Notes: generated from the sequence alone by a model not told the origin. Counted from the first letter of the stretch, positions 43,118 to 52,636 are shown. The stretch is DNA of 64,000 bases from Candidatus Enterococcus moelleringii (GCF_017377575.1 NZ_JAFREM010000013.1:1-64000); one strand, 5' to 3'. Made by a program: numbers and translations.

Positions 43118-45031
43118 ATGTCTATTACAGCAGAAACTGCTCAAGAACATGCAAAAGATCCTGCAGTATTATGTTGCCGTGCAGAAGCAGGGAAAGTGAT
43201 CGCGCCTGATGATTTAGAAGATCCAGCGATCTTTGAAGATTTGGAGGATTCAGGATTATTACAGATTCCTGAAAACGCGTTAACAATCGAACAAGTACTT
43301 GGCACGACTCTAAAGGAAACAACGGATGCTTTGATTCCTTTAACAAGAGAAATTCTTGATGGGGTAAAAGAAGTGGCGGAGGAAGCACCAGCACCAGCTG
43401 AAGAAGCTCCTGTTGAAGCGGCTCCACCTGCTCCTGAAGCACCTGTTCATCCAGCTCCTCCAGTACCACCAGCACCAGTTTATGGAGGACAAACCATCAA
43501 AATTCATATTGCGGAAGGAAAAGGCATTGACTTAGAGGTTCCTATGTCGGTAGCCGGCTCAATGGGCGTTATGCCACCTGCGCCAGCTGCTCCAGCAGAA
43601 CATCAAGCAGCCGCTCCTGCACCGCAAGCACCAGCTGCGGAGGCAGAAGTAGAAGTAGAAGCAACAGTGGTTCGTTCCGTACGTCGGGATCATTTCTCGA
43701 TTGAAAAAGTAGAATTTGGCGAAGAAACCAAAATCGAAGGAACAACCTTAACGTTACGTAAAATGGAAGATATGTGTGCCGAAGCAGTTGAGCTAGAAGA
43801 ACTAGTGGAAGGCATGACATTTGAAATTATTACACCAGATCGGTATGAAGAATACAGTGAAACCATCATGGACGTTCAGCCAATTGCTGCCAAAGCAGAA
43901 GGCGAAATCGGCCATGGGGTTACCCGCGTCTTGGATGGCGTCGTATTAGTTGTTACTGGTACGGATGCTAACGGAGTACAAATCGGGGAATTTGGTTCAT
44001 CGGAAGGTGAATTGGACCGCAATATTATGTGGGGTCGTCCTGGTGCACCGGAAAAAGGCGAAATTTTCATTAAAACGCAAGTAACGATTAAAGCCAATGC
44101 CAACATGGAACGTCCTGGACCATTGGCGGCTCATAAAGCTTCTGATTATATTGCCCAAGAAATTCGCGTAGCCCTGAAAGAGGCGGACGAATCATTGGTG
44201 GCAAATTCAGAAGAAATTGTACAAAAACGTCGTCGCGGCAACAAACGTGTCTTGATCGTGAAAGAAATCATGGGTCAAGGGGCAATGCACGACAACTTAA
44301 TCATGCCGGTGGAACCAGTAGGTACGTTAGGTGCGAAACCAAACGTTGACTTGGGGAACTTGCCAATTATGTTAGCTCCAACGGAAGTTCTAGATGGCGG
44401 TATCCATGCCTTAACGTGTATTGGGCCTGCATCGAAAGAAACTTCTCGTCATTACTGGAGAGAACCATTGGTGATTGAAGCCATGAATGATGAAGAAATT
44501 GATTTAATCGGTATTATGTTTGTCGGTTCACCACAAGCAAATACAGAAAAATACTATGTGTCAAAACGTCTAGGTATGACTGTTGAAGCGATGGATATTG
44601 ACGGAGCTATTGTAACGACTGAAGGATTTGGGAACAACCACATTGACTTTGCTTCACATATTGAAGAAATTGGTAAACGTGGTGTCAAGGTTGTCGGCGA
44701 TTCTTACTCAGCAATGCAGGGTGCCCTAGTAGTAGGGAATGCTGAAATGGGTGCGATGGTTGACAACAACAAATCAAAACAAGGGATCGAAAACGAAATC
44801 TTGTCTAACAATACGTTGTGTAAAGAAGATGCAATTCGCGACTTGGCAATGCTGAAAACATTGATGGGCGGCGGCGAAATTAAAAAGGCTGAACGCAAAT
44901 GGAATCCAAACGTGAAATTGAACAATATCGAAATCATCGAAAAAACAACGGGCAAGAAAGTTGACCTTGTCGACAATGAACAAATTTTACCTAAGAGTAA
45001 AAAACGTCAAGAAATTTACGAAAAAGACTAG
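43118..45031 (+). CDS. prdA: PrdA, D-proline reductase proprotein (pyruvoyl subunit precursor)
   Basis: This 637-aa protein is full length for PrdA. Its N-terminal part has a Cys-containing AKDPAVLCCRAEAG and a Pro/Ala-rich linker (about 90-185). The C-terminal half holds the self-cleavage site, Thr433-Cys434 in GIHALTCIGPASKET. Cleavage there yields the pyruvoyl group that binds D-proline, and the two chains form the enzyme with PrdB. It reduces D-proline to 5-aminovalerate in Stickland fermentation. The SD AGGAGGAATT is strong. Confidence 0.95.
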   Translation: MSITAETAQEHAKDPAVLCCRAEAGKVIAPDDLEDPAIFEDLEDSGLLQIPENALTIEQVLGTTLKETTDALIPLTREILDGVKEVAEEAPAPAEEAPVEAAPPAPEAPVHPAPPVPPAPVYGGQTIKIHIAEGKGIDLEVPMSVAGSMGVMPPAPAAPAEHQAAAPAPQAPAAEAEVEVEATVVRSVRRDHFSIEKVEFGEETKIEGTTLTLRKMEDMCAEAVELEELVEGMTFEIITPDRYEEYSETIMDVQPIAAKAEGEIGHGVTRVLDGVVLVVTGTDANGVQIGEFGSSEGELDRNIMWGRPGAPEKGEIFIKTQVTIKANANMERPGPLAAHKASDYIAQEIRVALKEADESLVANSEEIVQKRRRGNKRVLIVKEIMGQGAMHDNLIMPVEPVGTLGAKPNVDLGNLPIMLAPTEVLDGGIHALTCIGPASKETSRHYWREPLVIEAMNDEEIDLIGIMFVGSPQANTEKYYVSKRLGMTVEAMDIDGAIVTTEGFGNNHIDFASHIEEIGKRGVKVVGDSYSAMQGALVVGNAEMGAMVDNNKSKQGIENEILSNNTLCKEDAIRDLAMLKTLMGGGEIKKAERKWNPNVKLNNIEIIEKTTGKKVDLVDNEQILPKSKKRQEIYEKD

Positions 45032-45052
45032 AAATTTAGGTGACGAAAAACT

Positions 45053-45361
45053 ATGGATAGAATAGATTTACTCAAATATACTTCAACCGAGCAAATGTTT
45101 GAGGGAATCATTGTCGAACTTCATGATGCAAGTGTAACCATCGACATTAAAGGACGTTTAGGGCAATTGAAAATCCCTCGTCGTATGCTGATTTCTGAAT
45201 ACGATTTAGCCATTGGACAGGAAGTTGGATTTTTAATGACCTATCCCGAAGTTTTGGAAGAAGAACCTAATGACCACTATGTGCATGCCATTAAAGAGCA
45301 TGAGCGTCGTCGTTTGGAAGCTCTGAAAAAACAAGAACAGACACAGAGAGAGGAGAATTAA
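45053..45361 (+). CDS. CBO2463/CBO2479-type small protein of the prd operon
   Basis: This 102-aa soluble protein begins MDRIDLLKYTSTEQMFEGII. It is followed by a small beta domain (VTIDIKGRLGQLKIPRRMLI) and a charged helical end (EHERRRLEALKKQEQ). Proteins of this type recur between prdA and prdB in clostridial proline reductase clusters. Role unknown; perhaps maturation or complex stability. It lies 21 bp after prdA and 3 bp before prdB. Confidence 0.75.
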   Translation: MDRIDLLKYTSTEQMFEGIIVELHDASVTIDIKGRLGQLKIPRRMLISEYDLAIGQEVGFLMTYPEVLEEEPNDHYVHAIKEHERRRLEALKKQEQTQREEN

Positions 45362-45364
45362 CAC

Positions 45365-46090
45365 ATGGGCTTAACAGTCTTTGAAGGGCTGCAGTCAGAA
45401 ATTTTCGTGCCGATTACGCCGAAATCTGTCTACACACCCGTCACAAAAGAGCTTAAAGAAATGCGCGTTGCTTTAGCTACAGCAGCGGGTGTTCATTTAA
45501 AAAGTGATAAACGATTCAATTTAGCAGGAGATACTTCTTACCGCGAGGTGCCAAATGATACACCAAGCGACGAATTAATGGTATCTCATGGTGGATACGA
45601 TAATGGAGACGTAAACCGTGACGTGAACGCAATGTTCCCGATCGATCGTCTGCATGAATTAGTTAAAGCTGGATTTATTAAAGAAGCAGCACCAGTACAT
45701 TACGCATTTATGGGCGGCGGAGGAGACCAAGAAGCATTTCACGATGTAACGGGTCCTGAGATCGCTCAAAAATTAGTTGACGAAGAAGTCGACGCTGTCG
45801 TAATGACCGCTGGCTGAGGAACCTGTCATAGAACTGCCGTGATCGTGCAGAGAGCTATTGAGGAAGCGGGAATTCCTACTATTTTAATTGCAGCATTACC
45901 ACCAGTTGTTCGTCAAAATGGATCACCACGTGCGGTTGCACCGATGGTTCCAATGGGCGCAAATGCTGGAGAACCACACAACATTGAAATGCAAACTGGT
46001 ATCTTGAAGGATACCTTAACAAACTTAGTTACCATTGAAACACCAGGAAAGATTGTTCCATTACCATACGAGTATATTGCACACGTATAG
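45365..46090 (+). CDS. prdB: PrdB, selenocysteine subunit of D-proline reductase
   Basis: This 241-aa protein is complete only if TGA at 45815-45817 is selenocysteine (residue 151, VVMTAG-Sec-GTCHRTAVIV). The continuing frame (EEAGIPTILIAALPPVVRQN and onward) is clearly the same protein and ends at TAG 46088-46090. Sec151 attacks the C-N bond of the proline bound to PrdA's pyruvoyl group, and the Sec-x-x-Cys pair is the redox centre. The sequence belongs to the glycine/sarcosine/betaine/proline reductase selenoprotein family. SD AGGAGAATT. Confidence 0.95.
45834..45850 (+). promoter_or_regulatory. candidate SECIS hairpin of prdB
   Basis: Stem CTGC (45834-45837) with GCAG (45847-45850) and a 9-nt loop containing GU, starting 17 nt after the UGA. 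It is short, so less certain than the prdC hairpin. Confidence 0.4.
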
Positions 46091-46105
46091 AGTGTAGGTG
46101 AATTT

Positions 46106-46843
46106 ATGCGAGGCGAAGCACTGAAAATCAGAGTTTTCCACATGGAGGAGGTCACAGTTGGTGATCACTTCCATGTGGAGGCCGATCGTTTAACGATTCC
46201 AGCCGACTTTGAGGCAGGCTGCCCCGAGATTCAGGAACTAACCATTCAAGTACTCCAACCCAATCAATTAGATATTGAAACCAATACCATCATGGATGTC
46301 TTGCCGATATCCACGAAGGTATTGGGGGCGTTGGGGACAGGGATCACTCATACCTTGACCGGCGTGGCGGTTGTGATGACCGGTGCGATTGAAGAAGGCG
46401 AGCAGATGCATGAGTTCGGCTCTTCTGAAGGAAATTTGCGGGATCACCTGGTTTTGAATCGGGCTGGAACACCAAAAGAGAGCGATTTCATTATATTAAT
46501 TGACTTAGTGGCGAAAAAGGGCACTCCTTTTAATCGTGAGCTGAGTTTGAAAATGTTCGAAATCGTGGATCGTTATGTTCAGGAAATTCGGGAACGAATG
46601 AAGATGCTGGAAGGCACTCAGGCGGTTGAAACCCATGTTTATGAAGAAACCAATCATCCAGGAAAACCTAAAGTGGCTCTGGTGAAACAGGTGGCAGGAC
46701 AAGGCGCGATGTATGACATGCTGCTTTTTCCGAACGAGCCCAGCGGATTTTCCGGCGGGGTATCGATTATAGACATGAACAATATGCCGGTGTATTTGAC
46801 AGCCAATGAATATCGCGATGGTGCCATCCGTTCGATGGTTTAG
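46106..46843 (+). CDS. prdD: PrdD, PrdA-like protein (N-terminal portion)
   Basis: This 245-aa protein is similar to the middle of PrdA: TNTIMDVLPISTKVLGALGT matches PrdA's TIMDVQPIAAKAEGEIG, and FGSSEGNLRDHLVLNRAGTP matches its FGSSEGELDRNIMWGRPGAP. It ends YLTANEYRDGAIRSMV, exactly where PrdA's cleavage site would follow. No pyruvoyl-forming Cys is present. It probably has a structural or maturation role. It lies 15 bp after prdB. Confidence 0.9.
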   Translation: MRGEALKIRVFHMEEVTVGDHFHVEADRLTIPADFEAGCPEIQELTIQVLQPNQLDIETNTIMDVLPISTKVLGALGTGITHTLTGVAVVMTGAIEEGEQMHEFGSSEGNLRDHLVLNRAGTPKESDFIILIDLVAKKGTPFNRELSLKMFEIVDRYVQEIRERMKMLEGTQAVETHVYEETNHPGKPKVALVKQVAGQGAMYDMLLFPNEPSGFSGGVSIIDMNNMPVYLTANEYRDGAIRSMV

Positions 46844-46869
46844 TCTGAATTTTGCGAGGGGGAGACGTT

Positions 46870-47349
46870 ATGGGAATCGGCCCATCAACGAAAGAGACTT
46901 CGCTGCATCATTTTCAAGACCCTTTGGTGGATCTCTTAGCCAACGACCCGGATATTGATTTCCAAGGTGTCGTGGTAGTGGGAACCCCTCAAAGTAATGT
47001 TATGAAACACTTGGTTGGTCGCAGGGCCGCAGCTTGGTTGGAGGGTATGCGCACAAACGGCGTGATTGCTTCTACCGATGGCTGGGGAAATTCCGACGTG
47101 GACTTTGCCAACATGCTTGAGGAAATCGGCCAGCGTGATATTAGCGTGATTGGTCTAAAGTTCATTGGATCACAAGCGAAGTTCGTAGTGGAAAATGCCT
47201 ATACAAAGCATGTTTTAGATTTTAACAAGTCTGAAAAGGGTATCGAAACTGAGGTAGTTGGTGAAAATACGATCAATCAACGAGATGCAGCCAAGGCATT
47301 AGCTTCAATCAAATTAAAGATGCGTAAAGAGAATCAAACGCTTAGATAG
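46870..47349 (+). CDS. prdE: PrdE, PrdA-like protein (C-terminal portion)
   Basis: This 159-aa protein starts MGIGPSTKETSLHHFQDPLV, which aligns with PrdA immediately after its cleavage Cys (CIGPASKETSRHYWREPLV). The rest follows PrdA's C-terminal chain (VVVGTPQSNVMKHLVGRR, then DGWGNSDVDFANMLEEIG). With PrdD it forms a natural split paralog of PrdA. Start 46870 is chosen for the GAGGGGGAG SD; a TTG at 46852 is less likely. Confidence 0.9.
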   Translation: MGIGPSTKETSLHHFQDPLVDLLANDPDIDFQGVVVVGTPQSNVMKHLVGRRAAAWLEGMRTNGVIASTDGWGNSDVDFANMLEEIGQRDISVIGLKFIGSQAKFVVENAYTKHVLDFNKSEKGIETEVVGENTINQRDAAKALASIKLKMRKENQTLR

Positions 47350-47526
47350 TTGAGGCGCTTTGAAAAAAGGTGCCTATCATACAAATCGAACTAATTTTTC
47401 TATGAAAAAGGCAGTTCTTATTTGGGATGCTTATTTTACTTGAAAAAAGCAGAGTAGGGCATGAAATGAAGATCAGATAATTTTTCTTGGAAAGATTAAT
47501 TCCTTAAATTATTGAGGAGGATACAC

Positions 47527-48543
47527 ATGAAAGTATCAAAAATGATCTCAGCAATCGACACACATACAGCAGGTGAAGCAGCACGTTTGATTATTGGAGG
47601 AATTCCAAAATTTCCTGGTAAAACGATGGCTGAAAAAAGAGAATATTTAGAAACACAGCAAGACCAATTGCGTCAGATGCTGATGCTTGAACCACGGGGC
47701 CACCGCGACATGTTCGGTGCTTTTATTACTGAACCGGTAAACGACGAAGCGGATTACGGTATTATTTTTATGGATTCCGGCGGTTACTTAAACATGTGCG
47801 GACACAATACGATTGCCGCAATGACTACAGCAGTGGAACAAGGCTGGGTAGAGGTTAAAGAAGGCGATCGTGAAGTGAAGGTCGTTCAAGACACACCAGC
47901 AGGCATTGTTCGAGGAACGGTTCATTTAGATGAAGATTTTTCAGCTGAATCGGTATCATTCGAAAATGTCGAATCTTTCTTATATAAAGAAGGCGTAAAA
48001 GTAAACGTTCCTGAAGTAGGCGAATTGACGATTGATATTTCATTCGGCGGCAGCTTCTTTGCGATTTTGCCAGCTGAACAAGTGAAGTTAACCATCGAGC
48101 CTAAAAATGGATCAGAATTCAATCGCTTAGGCATGATTATTCGCGATGCAGTGAATGAGCAAGTGGAAATTCAACATCCGACCTTGGAGCACATTAAAGA
48201 AGTAGACTTGGTGGAATTTTATGGACCGCCAACCAGCCCAGATGCAACGTATCAAAACGTGGTAGTCTTCGGGGATGGACAGGTTGACCGTTCACCTTGC
48301 GGAACTGGTACAAGCGCGAAGCTTGCGACTTTATACGGCAAGGGTGAAATGAAGGTTGGGGATACGTTTGTTTACGAAAGTATTTTATGCACGAAATTTA
48401 AAGGTGAAATTGTTAGTGAAGCGGAAGTTGGCGGCTACAAGGGGATTATCCCTCGCGTATCTGGATCAGCTTATGTTACCGGGTATAACACATTTTTGGT
48501 TGATCCAAAGGACTCCTTGAAGGATGGTTTCCTTCTAGGGTAG
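47527..48543 (+). CDS. prdF: PrdF, proline racemase
   Basis: This 338-aa member of the proline racemase family has both catalytic cysteines: Cys91 in GGYLNMCGHNTIAAM and Cys258 in DRSPCGTGTSAKLA. It converts L-proline to D-proline, the substrate of PrdAB. Start 47527 is chosen for TGAGGAGG 6 nt upstream. The 177-bp gap after prdE may hold a separate promoter. Confidence 0.95.
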   Translation: MKVSKMISAIDTHTAGEAARLIIGGIPKFPGKTMAEKREYLETQQDQLRQMLMLEPRGHRDMFGAFITEPVNDEADYGIIFMDSGGYLNMCGHNTIAAMTTAVEQGWVEVKEGDREVKVVQDTPAGIVRGTVHLDEDFSAESVSFENVESFLYKEGVKVNVPEVGELTIDISFGGSFFAILPAEQVKLTIEPKNGSEFNRLGMIIRDAVNEQVEIQHPTLEHIKEVDLVEFYGPPTSPDATYQNVVVFGDGQVDRSPCGTGTSAKLATLYGKGEMKVGDTFVYESILCTKFKGEIVSEAEVGGYKGIIPRVSGSAYVTGYNTFLVDPKDSLKDGFLLG

Positions 48544-48567
48544 AGAAATGAAGGAGGGGTAAGAATT

Positions 48568-49443
48568 ATGGTAACAATAATTTTAGGTATATATATTGTT
48601 TTGATTCTATTGCATGCAGTGAATACGGGACGGGACTTGGTTGCTCACAAAGAAGATCTAGGTCACGGTAACTGGATTATTTCAGGGATTGTTGGTTTTA
48701 TTACTGACTTCTTGGATACACTTGGTATCGGGAGTTTCGCGCCAACAGCCATGTTATTGGATTTTACCAAACAATTATCCAGTGACCGTCTATTGCCGGG
48801 AACACTGAACGTGGGACACGGTATTCCGGTATTGGTTGAAGCGTTCATCTTTACTCAGGTTGTAGATGTATCACCGGTTACATTGTTTGCTTTGGTTGGT
48901 TCGGCGACAGTTGGTGCGTTTATCGGTTCAAGATTAGTAACTGGTTTGCCAGAAAAGAAAGTTCAATTTTGGATGGGCTGGGCGTTGATCGTGACTGCGG
49001 TATTAATGTTCGCGCGTCAACAAGGCTGGATCGATATTCTAGGTGCCGACAATACGGCGACTGCCTTAACCGGTATTAAATTAGTCATTGGTGTTGTGAT
49101 CAACTTCTTCTTAGGGGCGTTGATGACCATTGGTGTTGGTTTGTACGCACCATGTATGGCGATGGTTTACATGTTGGGCTTGAGTCCATTAGTAGCCTTC
49201 CCAGTAATGATGGGTTCTTGTGCCGGCTTGATGCCGATTGCCAGCTTGAACTTTGTCAAACAAGGGGATTATGCCCGTAAAGTAAGTTTGGCCATTACTA
49301 TAGGTGGTATTTTAGGTGTAATTGTGGCGGCTAAATTTGTTACAGGTTTAGACTTGAATGTTCTAACATATATCATTATTCTAGTTATTATTTATACTGG
49401 TGTGACGTATATTAGAAAAAGCAGAAGGCCAGAAGCTGCATAG
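48568..49443 (+). CDS. TSUP-family membrane permease 1
   Basis: This 291-aa protein has about eight membrane helices and belongs to the TauE/SafE (TSUP, DUF81) family. The duplicated motif is visible as FITDFLDTLGIGSFAPTAML near residue 35 and ALMTIGVGLYAPCMAMVYML near 190. TSUP proteins move sulfur-containing and organic anions. It lies between the proline racemase gene and the sel genes, 24 bp after prdF, so it may carry a proline-fermentation substrate or product, or a selenium/sulfur anion. The substrate is inferred only. Confidence 0.85.
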   Translation: MVTIILGIYIVLILLHAVNTGRDLVAHKEDLGHGNWIISGIVGFITDFLDTLGIGSFAPTAMLLDFTKQLSSDRLLPGTLNVGHGIPVLVEAFIFTQVVDVSPVTLFALVGSATVGAFIGSRLVTGLPEKKVQFWMGWALIVTAVLMFARQQGWIDILGADNTATALTGIKLVIGVVINFFLGALMTIGVGLYAPCMAMVYMLGLSPLVAFPVMMGSCAGLMPIASLNFVKQGDYARKVSLAITIGGILGVIVAAKFVTGLDLNVLTYIIILVIIYTGVTYIRKSRRPEAA

Positions 49444-49455
49444 TGTGTTATGATT

Positions 49456-49499
49456 AAGACTACTTAGTCCTTCTTGTGAGGGGGACAAGTAGTCTTTTA
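49456..49499 (+). terminator. stem-loop between the two permease genes
   Basis: A 10-bp perfect stem, AAGACTACTT (49456-49465) with AAGTAGTCTT (49487-49496), with only four T. It is likely an attenuator allowing partial read-through. Confidence 0.65.
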
Positions 49500-49518
49500 A
49501 AAATTGGAGGAAGAGAAG

Positions 49519-50397
49519 ATGATACAGATTGTTTTAGGTGTTTTAGTTTTATTCGCTGTGATGCATATTTTTGTTTTAGGCCGCGACTTGATCAAGCATA
49601 AGGATAATCTTGGCAGCGGTAATTGGATTGTTTCTATTCTTATTGGTTTTGTCACCGACTTTCTCGATACTTTGGGAATTGGGAGTTTTGCCCCAACAGC
49701 GATGCTTTTGGATACGACCAAGCAGTTGGAGACTGACCGTCATTTACCTGGGACGTTAAACGTAGGACATGCACTTTCTTGTTTATTAGAAGGACTTATT
49801 TTTATCACAGTAGTGAATGTTGATCCGTTAACGTTGTTCTCTTTGATCGCATCCTCGATCGTTGGATCATGGCTGGGCTCAAAGACTGTAACAAAATTAC
49901 CAGAAAAAACCGTTCAATTTTGGATGGGTTGGGCGTTAATCGTCACCGCACTTCTGATGTTGGCTCGTCTACAAGGCTGGATTGATATTCTAGGAGCCGG
50001 CAATACAGCGACTGGTTTATCTGGCGGATTGTTAATTGTTGGGATTATCGGTAACGGAATTTTTGGCGCATTGATGACGATTGGTGTTGGGCTTTACGCA
50101 CCATGTATGGCGATGGTTTACTTATTGGGCTTGAGTCCTTTAGTAGCTTTCCCAATTATGTCAGGTTCTTGTGGCGCCTTGATGCCGGTTGCCAGCTTGA
50201 ACTTTATCAAAACTGGTGACTATTCTCGCAAAGTCAGTCTGGGGATTGCTTTAGGCGGGATCGTCGGGGTAATCATTGCCGCGAAATTTGTCACGAATTT
50301 GGATTTAACGATTCTGACATGGATCATCATTGGTGTCGTTCTTTATACTGGCTTTACTTATATTCGTAAGAGCCGTAGACCAGAAGTTGCACAATAA
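49519..50397 (+). CDS. TSUP-family membrane permease 2
   Basis: This 292-aa protein is a close paralog of permease 1 over its whole length (FVTDFLDTLGIGSFAPTAML and ALMTIGVGLYAPCMAMVYLL are nearly the same). Start 49519 is chosen because TTGGAGGAAGAG precedes it. The tandem copy suggests gene duplication; the two could form a heteromer or differ in substrate. Confidence 0.85.
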   Translation: MIQIVLGVLVLFAVMHIFVLGRDLIKHKDNLGSGNWIVSILIGFVTDFLDTLGIGSFAPTAMLLDTTKQLETDRHLPGTLNVGHALSCLLEGLIFITVVNVDPLTLFSLIASSIVGSWLGSKTVTKLPEKTVQFWMGWALIVTALLMLARLQGWIDILGAGNTATGLSGGLLIVGIIGNGIFGALMTIGVGLYAPCMAMVYLLGLSPLVAFPIMSGSCGALMPVASLNFIKTGDYSRKVSLGIALGGIVGVIIAAKFVTNLDLTILTWIIIGVVLYTGFTYIRKSRRPEVAQ

Positions 50398-50406
50398 ATA
50401 AGAAAT

Positions 50407-50450
50407 GCTTTCATTCCAGGTGTATTTTATCCTGGGTGGAGGCTTTTTTT
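50407..50450 (+). terminator. terminator after the permease pair
   Basis: A stem of about 13 bp with one bulge and several G-U pairs (50407-50420 with 50431-50443), followed by seven T. Confidence 0.8.
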
Positions 50451-50531
50451 GAGGAACAAAAAGTTAGCCGCTTACATGGAGAAGAGCTAGTTAAACTGTT
50501 ATAATAGGAAGTGCGGAGGTGTGATAGAAAA

Positions 50532-51554
50532 ATGGATACAATCGAACAATTAATTGTCTGCGGCGGCTGCAACGCCAAGATCGGTCCCGGCAATTTAGGA
50601 GAATTATTAGCAGATTTACCGAAATCGCAAGATGAGAATTTGCTGGTGGGGTTTGATTCCACCGATGATGCAGCTGTTATTAAACTGCGGGATGATTTAG
50701 CGATTATTCAGACCTTGGATTTTTTCCCGACGATGGTGAATGATCCGTATTTATTTGGCAAAATTGCGGCAGCCAATGCCTTAAGCGATGTTTATGCGAT
50801 GGGGGGCGAAGTGCTGTCTGCTTTAAATATAGTAGCCTTTCCGGAAGAAAAGGATTTGGCGATTTTGAAAGAAATTTTACGCGGGGGCGCGGAGAAAGTG
50901 CTGGAAGCCGGTGCGATTTTAGCTGGCGGTCATTCGATTCACGACCATTCGGTAAAATACGGCTTGTCAGTAACTGGCACGATCGATCCGAACCGGATTT
51001 ATCAAAACAATACTTGTCAGGCGGGGGATCATTTAGTTTTGACTAAGCCGTTGGGGGTAAGTATTATCACCGTTGGTTACAGTGCTGGCGAGATTAGTGA
51101 AGCTGGTTTTGTGAAGGCGACGGATAGCATGCAGACCTTGAACAAGTACGCGATGGACATTATTCGCACCTACGAGATTCATGGTTGTACTGATGTGACT
51201 GGTTTTGGCTTGGCAGGGCATCTGGCGGAGATGCTGAATGAGCAGTTTTCGGCGGAGATTCAGTCTAAGCAGCTGCCTTATTTTGAAGAAGCGTATGCGG
51301 GGGCCAAGGAATTTATTTTGACGGCTGGCGGTCAGCGCAATCGCAATTATATGGAAGAAAAAATGAATTTTGTGGTGGATGATTTTGCGATTGAAGAATT
51401 GCTGTTTGATCCGCAAACTTCTGGCGGTCTTTTGGTAAGTGTGCCGGCAGATCAGGTGGAAGCCCTAGTGAAAGAGTTGCAAGCAGCCGGGATTCCTGCA
51501 CAGGATTTTGGTGTAGTGACTGAACGTGGCAAGAAGGATATTACTGTATTTTGA
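50532..51554 (+). CDS. selD: selenophosphate synthase
   Basis: This 340-aa protein is full length. The catalytic motif CGGCNAKIGPG places Cys13 and Lys16 where E. coli SelD has Cys17 and Lys20; it is the Cys form, so it does not need selenocysteine itself. The ATP-binding region (DSTDDAAVIKL) and the AIRS-type C-terminal domain (GCTDVTGFGLAGHLAEML, then DPQTSGGLLVSV) are intact. It makes selenophosphate for SelA. Start 50532 fits the GCGGAGGTG SD. Confidence 0.95.
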   Translation: MDTIEQLIVCGGCNAKIGPGNLGELLADLPKSQDENLLVGFDSTDDAAVIKLRDDLAIIQTLDFFPTMVNDPYLFGKIAAANALSDVYAMGGEVLSALNIVAFPEEKDLAILKEILRGGAEKVLEAGAILAGGHSIHDHSVKYGLSVTGTIDPNRIYQNNTCQAGDHLVLTKPLGVSIITVGYSAGEISEAGFVKATDSMQTLNKYAMDIIRTYEIHGCTDVTGFGLAGHLAEMLNEQFSAEIQSKQLPYFEEAYAGAKEFILTAGGQRNRNYMEEKMNFVVDDFAIEELLFDPQTSGGLLVSVPADQVEALVKELQAAGIPAQDFGVVTERGKKDITVF

Positions 51555-51761
51555 TGCCAGTTCTACTTTTCGCAGTATGTAAAGGTTCGAGATCCACGAA
51601 AGAATGGTAAATCAAGATTAGTAACGAGCTACTTAGTAGAATGGTATGCGAAACGAAAGTCGGACTTATTTTTCAGAGAAAAATAAGTACCCTATTATGA
51701 GATAGCTGCTAGTTCTGTTTTTGGCAGAAACTAAAAAAGAAGTAATTGGAGGAAAAGGATT

Positions 51762-52358
51762 ATGTATAAAATCAATGCAATCGGCAAGGCTTGTCCGTTA
51801 CCAGTGATTGAAACGAAAAAAGCGTTAAAAGAAAATGATGCGGTTGAGACGTTAGTAGATAATGAAATTGCTACGCAGAACTTGAAAAAAATGGCGGATC
51901 AATTGGGCTACATTTATCAAATGGAACCAATCGGTGATGATTACAAGGTGACCATCGCAAAGGGCAACCAGGATTTAGTGGAAATGGCTGATCCAGAGGT
52001 TGTTGAAGAAGTAGTGACTACAGAAGATTATATCGTGGTGGTGGATACCAATGTGATGGGTCGCGGTTCGGATGAATTGGGCAAAAATCTGTTGAAGATG
52101 TTTATCTATTCTTTGACTGAACAGGATGTTTTGCCGAAGCAAGTGATCTTCTACAACGGCGGGGTGTCGTTAGTGACGGAAGATTCAGATTCGTTAGAGG
52201 ACTTGCAAATGATGGCGGATCAAGGCGTGGAAATTTATGCCTGCGGCGCTTGCTTGAATTTCTTTGAATTAACGGAAAAAGTGGCGATTGGCGAGATTAC
52301 CAACATGTATCGGATTGTGGAAATGATGCGCCAAGCACCAAAAGTGGTGAAACCGTAA
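51762..52358 (+). CDS. yedF: YedF-type selenium metabolism protein
   Basis: This 198-aa protein has a TusA-like domain at 1-75 (GKACPLPVIETKKAL, with the conserved CPxP cysteine) and a DsrE-like C-terminal domain (VVVDTNVMGRGSDELGKNLL, then YACGACLNFFEL). The fused form with sel genes is known as the selenium YedF family and is thought to handle persulfide or selenium on its cysteines. SD TTGGAGGAAAAGG. Confidence 0.88.
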   Translation: MYKINAIGKACPLPVIETKKALKENDAVETLVDNEIATQNLKKMADQLGYIYQMEPIGDDYKVTIAKGNQDLVEMADPEVVEEVVTTEDYIVVVDTNVMGRGSDELGKNLLKMFIYSLTEQDVLPKQVIFYNGGVSLVTEDSDSLEDLQMMADQGVEIYACGACLNFFELTEKVAIGEITNMYRIVEMMRQAPKVVKP

Positions 52359-52369
52359 AGGAGTCGGCT

Positions 52370-52636
52370 ATGCAAACCTATGGAGTAACCCTTTTTTACT
52401 CAACCCACGAAGCCATGAAAGCCGAAAAACTAGCCAAGGAAGCCCAACTGAAGGTGCGAATTATTCCGACACCGGAGAAAATTCACGCCAGTTGCGGCTT
52501 TTCTTTAAAGTTTGAGCTGGAGGAAGAAGGCCAGCTGCGGAAGCTTTTGCAGGAAGCAGAGGTTAAATCGGAAGGCTTTTATCACGTAAAGCGCGAAGGG
52601 TTGAAAACAGACTATGAACTAAGAGAGGACCTTTAA
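52370..52636 (+). CDS. DUF3343 putative Se/S carrier protein
   Basis: This 88-aa protein with the DUF3343 pattern has a [20 protein letters not shown] start and the loop [19 protein letters not shown] with one conserved Cys. Proteins of this family occur next to yedF and selenium genes and are proposed sulfur/selenium carriers. It lies 11 bp after yedF and directly before selB. Confidence 0.8.
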   Translation: MQTYGVTLFYSTHEAMKAEKLAKEAQLKVRIIPTPEKIHASCGFSLKFELEEEGQLRKLLQEAEVKSEGFYHVKREGLKTDYELREDL

